Below the pieces are notes generated by a model that ran no database searches, was not told where the DNA came from, and saw nothing but the letters and a program-made list of their open reading frames with translations. Shown piece after piece: positions 62,829-64,000 of a stretch of 64,000 nucleotides of DNA. This stretch comes from an uncultured Mollicutes bacterium (lineage in GTDB: Bacteria; Bacillota_I; Bacilli_A; Acholeplasmatales; Anaeroplasmataceae): assembly GCA_947174785.1 (NCBI GenBank), contig CAMWKG010000002.1:81760-145759 (forward strand). Reading direction: 5' to 3'. The position numbers were made by a program, and so were the translations under genes. Position 1 is the stretch's first letter, and every line of letters starts with the position of its first letter.

Positions 62829-63974
62829 TTACTCCTCTTTGACTTCTATAAATTTCTCCTCTTCCAAAGATGCCTCTGTTAGCTGTTCTTGTTTTTTCTT
62901 ATATCTCTTCACTGTAATTTCATACACCACATAAGCAATAGCACTTAATATCATCAAAAGATAATAGGTCAAAGCTCTCCATAAAATCATACCTGTAAAC
63001 CCAATATCGCCTGATAAAGAGCCAAATAAAGAGGCTGTGAAGATTGTTTTAAAGGCAAATTCTATTCCGCCTGTTCCTCCTGGTGTTGGAACCCATACCA
63101 TGGTAGTAATTGCAAAGGCAGAGGCTAAAATGATATATGGCATCATTTTGAAACCAAATTCTGCACCTAAAGCTTTTAATATATAATATGGAATTGCATA
63201 ATAAAACAATAAAGCTAACATTTTTAATAAAATAGCGCCAATAAAAGATAGCTTATGAGAGAAAATACGTTTTGCAGCAACCTGAGCATTTTCACAATAT
63301 TTTTCAAAGGCTGGAACAGCCTTAGATAAATGCTTTCCAATAAACTTGATTTTGCAGAGCTGTAGCATTATCTTCTTTAATAACTCTCGTATTTTTTTGG
63401 ATGTGGCTACCATAATCATAAAGACTAATGTAAATAGATTCATCGCAAAGCCTAATCCAATCATCCATGCAGTAGAGCCATCAAATTTTTCTGAAAATTT
63501 CCCATAAAAAACTAAAGAAGCTATTGCATAAATATTGCTTGCTATCATAAATGCAATAAAATTAGAGACGATAATACCTGTAGAATCCCCGGCTTTAATC
63601 TTCTTTTGTGTGAATAAATACACCTGAACAGGCTGTCCGCCAGTAGCAAAAGGTGTTATCGCATTAAAGAAATGCTCAGATTCTCCTATTAAATATACAT
63701 CCATAAATTTTGCATTAAACCGATTTTGCATAGCTATAAAGCATAATGACATTGGCCAAAGTATAGCATAAATTACAAGGCATAGAACTGCTTTTGTCAT
63801 ATCTATACCATTAACAGTTTTTATCAATTTAATAGTTTCATTAAAATCATTGAAACTAAAAAGGATCACAAAAACAACAGCTGTGATGATTAGTACAATT
63901 AAAATAGATAAAATTGTCTTTTTATTATTGACAGGTTTTTTATCCTGTTTCTGTTCATTTTCTTGAATTTCCAT
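62829..63974 (-). CDS. YbhN/AglD-type membrane protein (LPG synthase TM/flippase-like)
   Basis: A 381-residue integral membrane protein of the UPF0104 / lysylphosphatidylglycerol synthase TM-domain family, with about eight helices. Family motifs are ATGGQPVQVY (~109-119) and PTPGGTGGIEFAF (~295-307). The soluble aminoacyltransferase domain of MprF is missing, so it is not an aminoacyl-PG synthase; related proteins are seen with glycosyltransferases and may flip lipid-linked substrates. AAAGGA precedes the ATG. The remaining 26 bases of the window are too short to define the upstream gene. Confidence 0.87.
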   Translation of the reverse strand: MEIQENEQKQDKKPVNNKKTILSILIVLIITAVVFVILFSFNDFNETIKLIKTVNGIDMTKAVLCLVIYAILWPMSLCFIAMQNRFNAKFMDVYLIGESEHFFNAITPFATGGQPVQVYLFTQKKIKAGDSTGIIVSNFIAFMIASNIYAIASLVFYGKFSEKFDGSTAWMIGLGFAMNLFTLVFMIMVATSKKIRELLKKIMLQLCKIKFIGKHLSKAVPAFEKYCENAQVAAKRIFSHKLSFIGAILLKMLALLFYYAIPYYILKALGAEFGFKMMPYIILASAFAITTMVWVPTPGGTGGIEFAFKTIFTASLFGSLSGDIGFTGMILWRALTYYLLMILSAIAYVVYEITVKRYKKKQEQLTEASLEEEKFIEVKEE

Positions 63975-64000
63975 TTTTTCCCAAATCCTTTTCTATTCAT

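Noticed and set aside
1..64000. Mycoplasma-type genetic code (TGA as Trp)
   Set aside because: TGA acts as stop in dxr, trmFO and potB at natural gene ends, and conserved Trp positions use TGG.
1..64000. tRNA, rRNA, insertion sequences, CRISPR arrays
   Set aside because: None could be found by eye in the gaps between genes.

Overview
The window is AT-rich bacterial DNA (roughly one third G+C by eye) from a low-GC Firmicute, most likely an uncultured gut Bacilli lineage close to Erysipelotrichales or Mollicutes-like groups. The evidence is the Bacillus-type gene order (rpsB-tsf-pyrH-frr...cdsA-dxr; trmFO-xerC; rny, ymdB, spoVS, miaB, ricA; ytxK-ackA), a tryptophan T-box, A/T-rich sigma-A promoters, strong Shine-Dalgarno sites and lipobox lipoproteins. 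TGA is used as a stop (dxr, trmFO, potB) and Trp is coded by TGG, so the genetic code is the standard one and not that of Mycoplasma. There are no rRNA or tRNA genes, insertion sequences, prophage genes or CRISPR arrays that I can see. Nearly all genes lie on the minus strand; clpP, a CYTH gene, trpS and two uncharacterised genes are on the plus strand.

Layout. 1-5.5 kb: translation and lipid/isoprenoid block (end to start: dxr, cdsA, frr, pyrH, tsf, rpsB), with terminators inside it and uppS missing from its usual place. 5.5-9.2 kb: a lipoprotein, xerC, trmFO and an HD-domain hydrolase. 9.2-16.6 kb: one giant anchored surface protein of 2458 residues built from about seven repeats of ~190 residues, with a C-terminal Listeria-Bacteroides-type repeat and BspA-like leucine-rich repeats, driven by a consensus promoter with a perfect inverted repeat over the -35. 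16.9-25.6 kb: housekeeping genes (ackA, ytxK, a TRIC-like channel, HAD, Nudix, LysM, ung, gapA, clpP, nadK, CYTH).

25.6-42.2 kb: export and peptide nutrition. Two MacB-type ABC proteins in tandem are followed by a complete oligopeptide importer (oppABCDF), in which OppD, OppF and OppC all carry large extra segments, a DUF3899 gene and a secreted DUF885 metallopeptidase-like lipoprotein. A perfect CcpA-type cre box lies upstream of the oppA promoter, which suggests that peptide uptake answers to carbon status. 42.3-49.4 kb: RNA processing and tRNA modification (ricA, miaB, trpS under a T-box, yqeY, spoVS, ymdB, rny). The RNase Y partner RicA is short and lacks the usual C-terminal cysteines.

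49.5-64 kb: a plus-strand membrane-anchored protein with six alternating Trp-rich repeats, a 2H phosphoesterase, small unknown genes, an operon DUF2089-DUF1700/DUF4097-ABC-ABC preceded by phased 21-bp AT repeats, a spermidine/putrescine importer (potABCD), a GT8 glycosyltransferase and a YbhN/AglD-type flippase that runs to the window edge. The most distinctive biology is at the cell surface: the giant repeat protein, the enlarged Opp system and the DUF4097 export operon.
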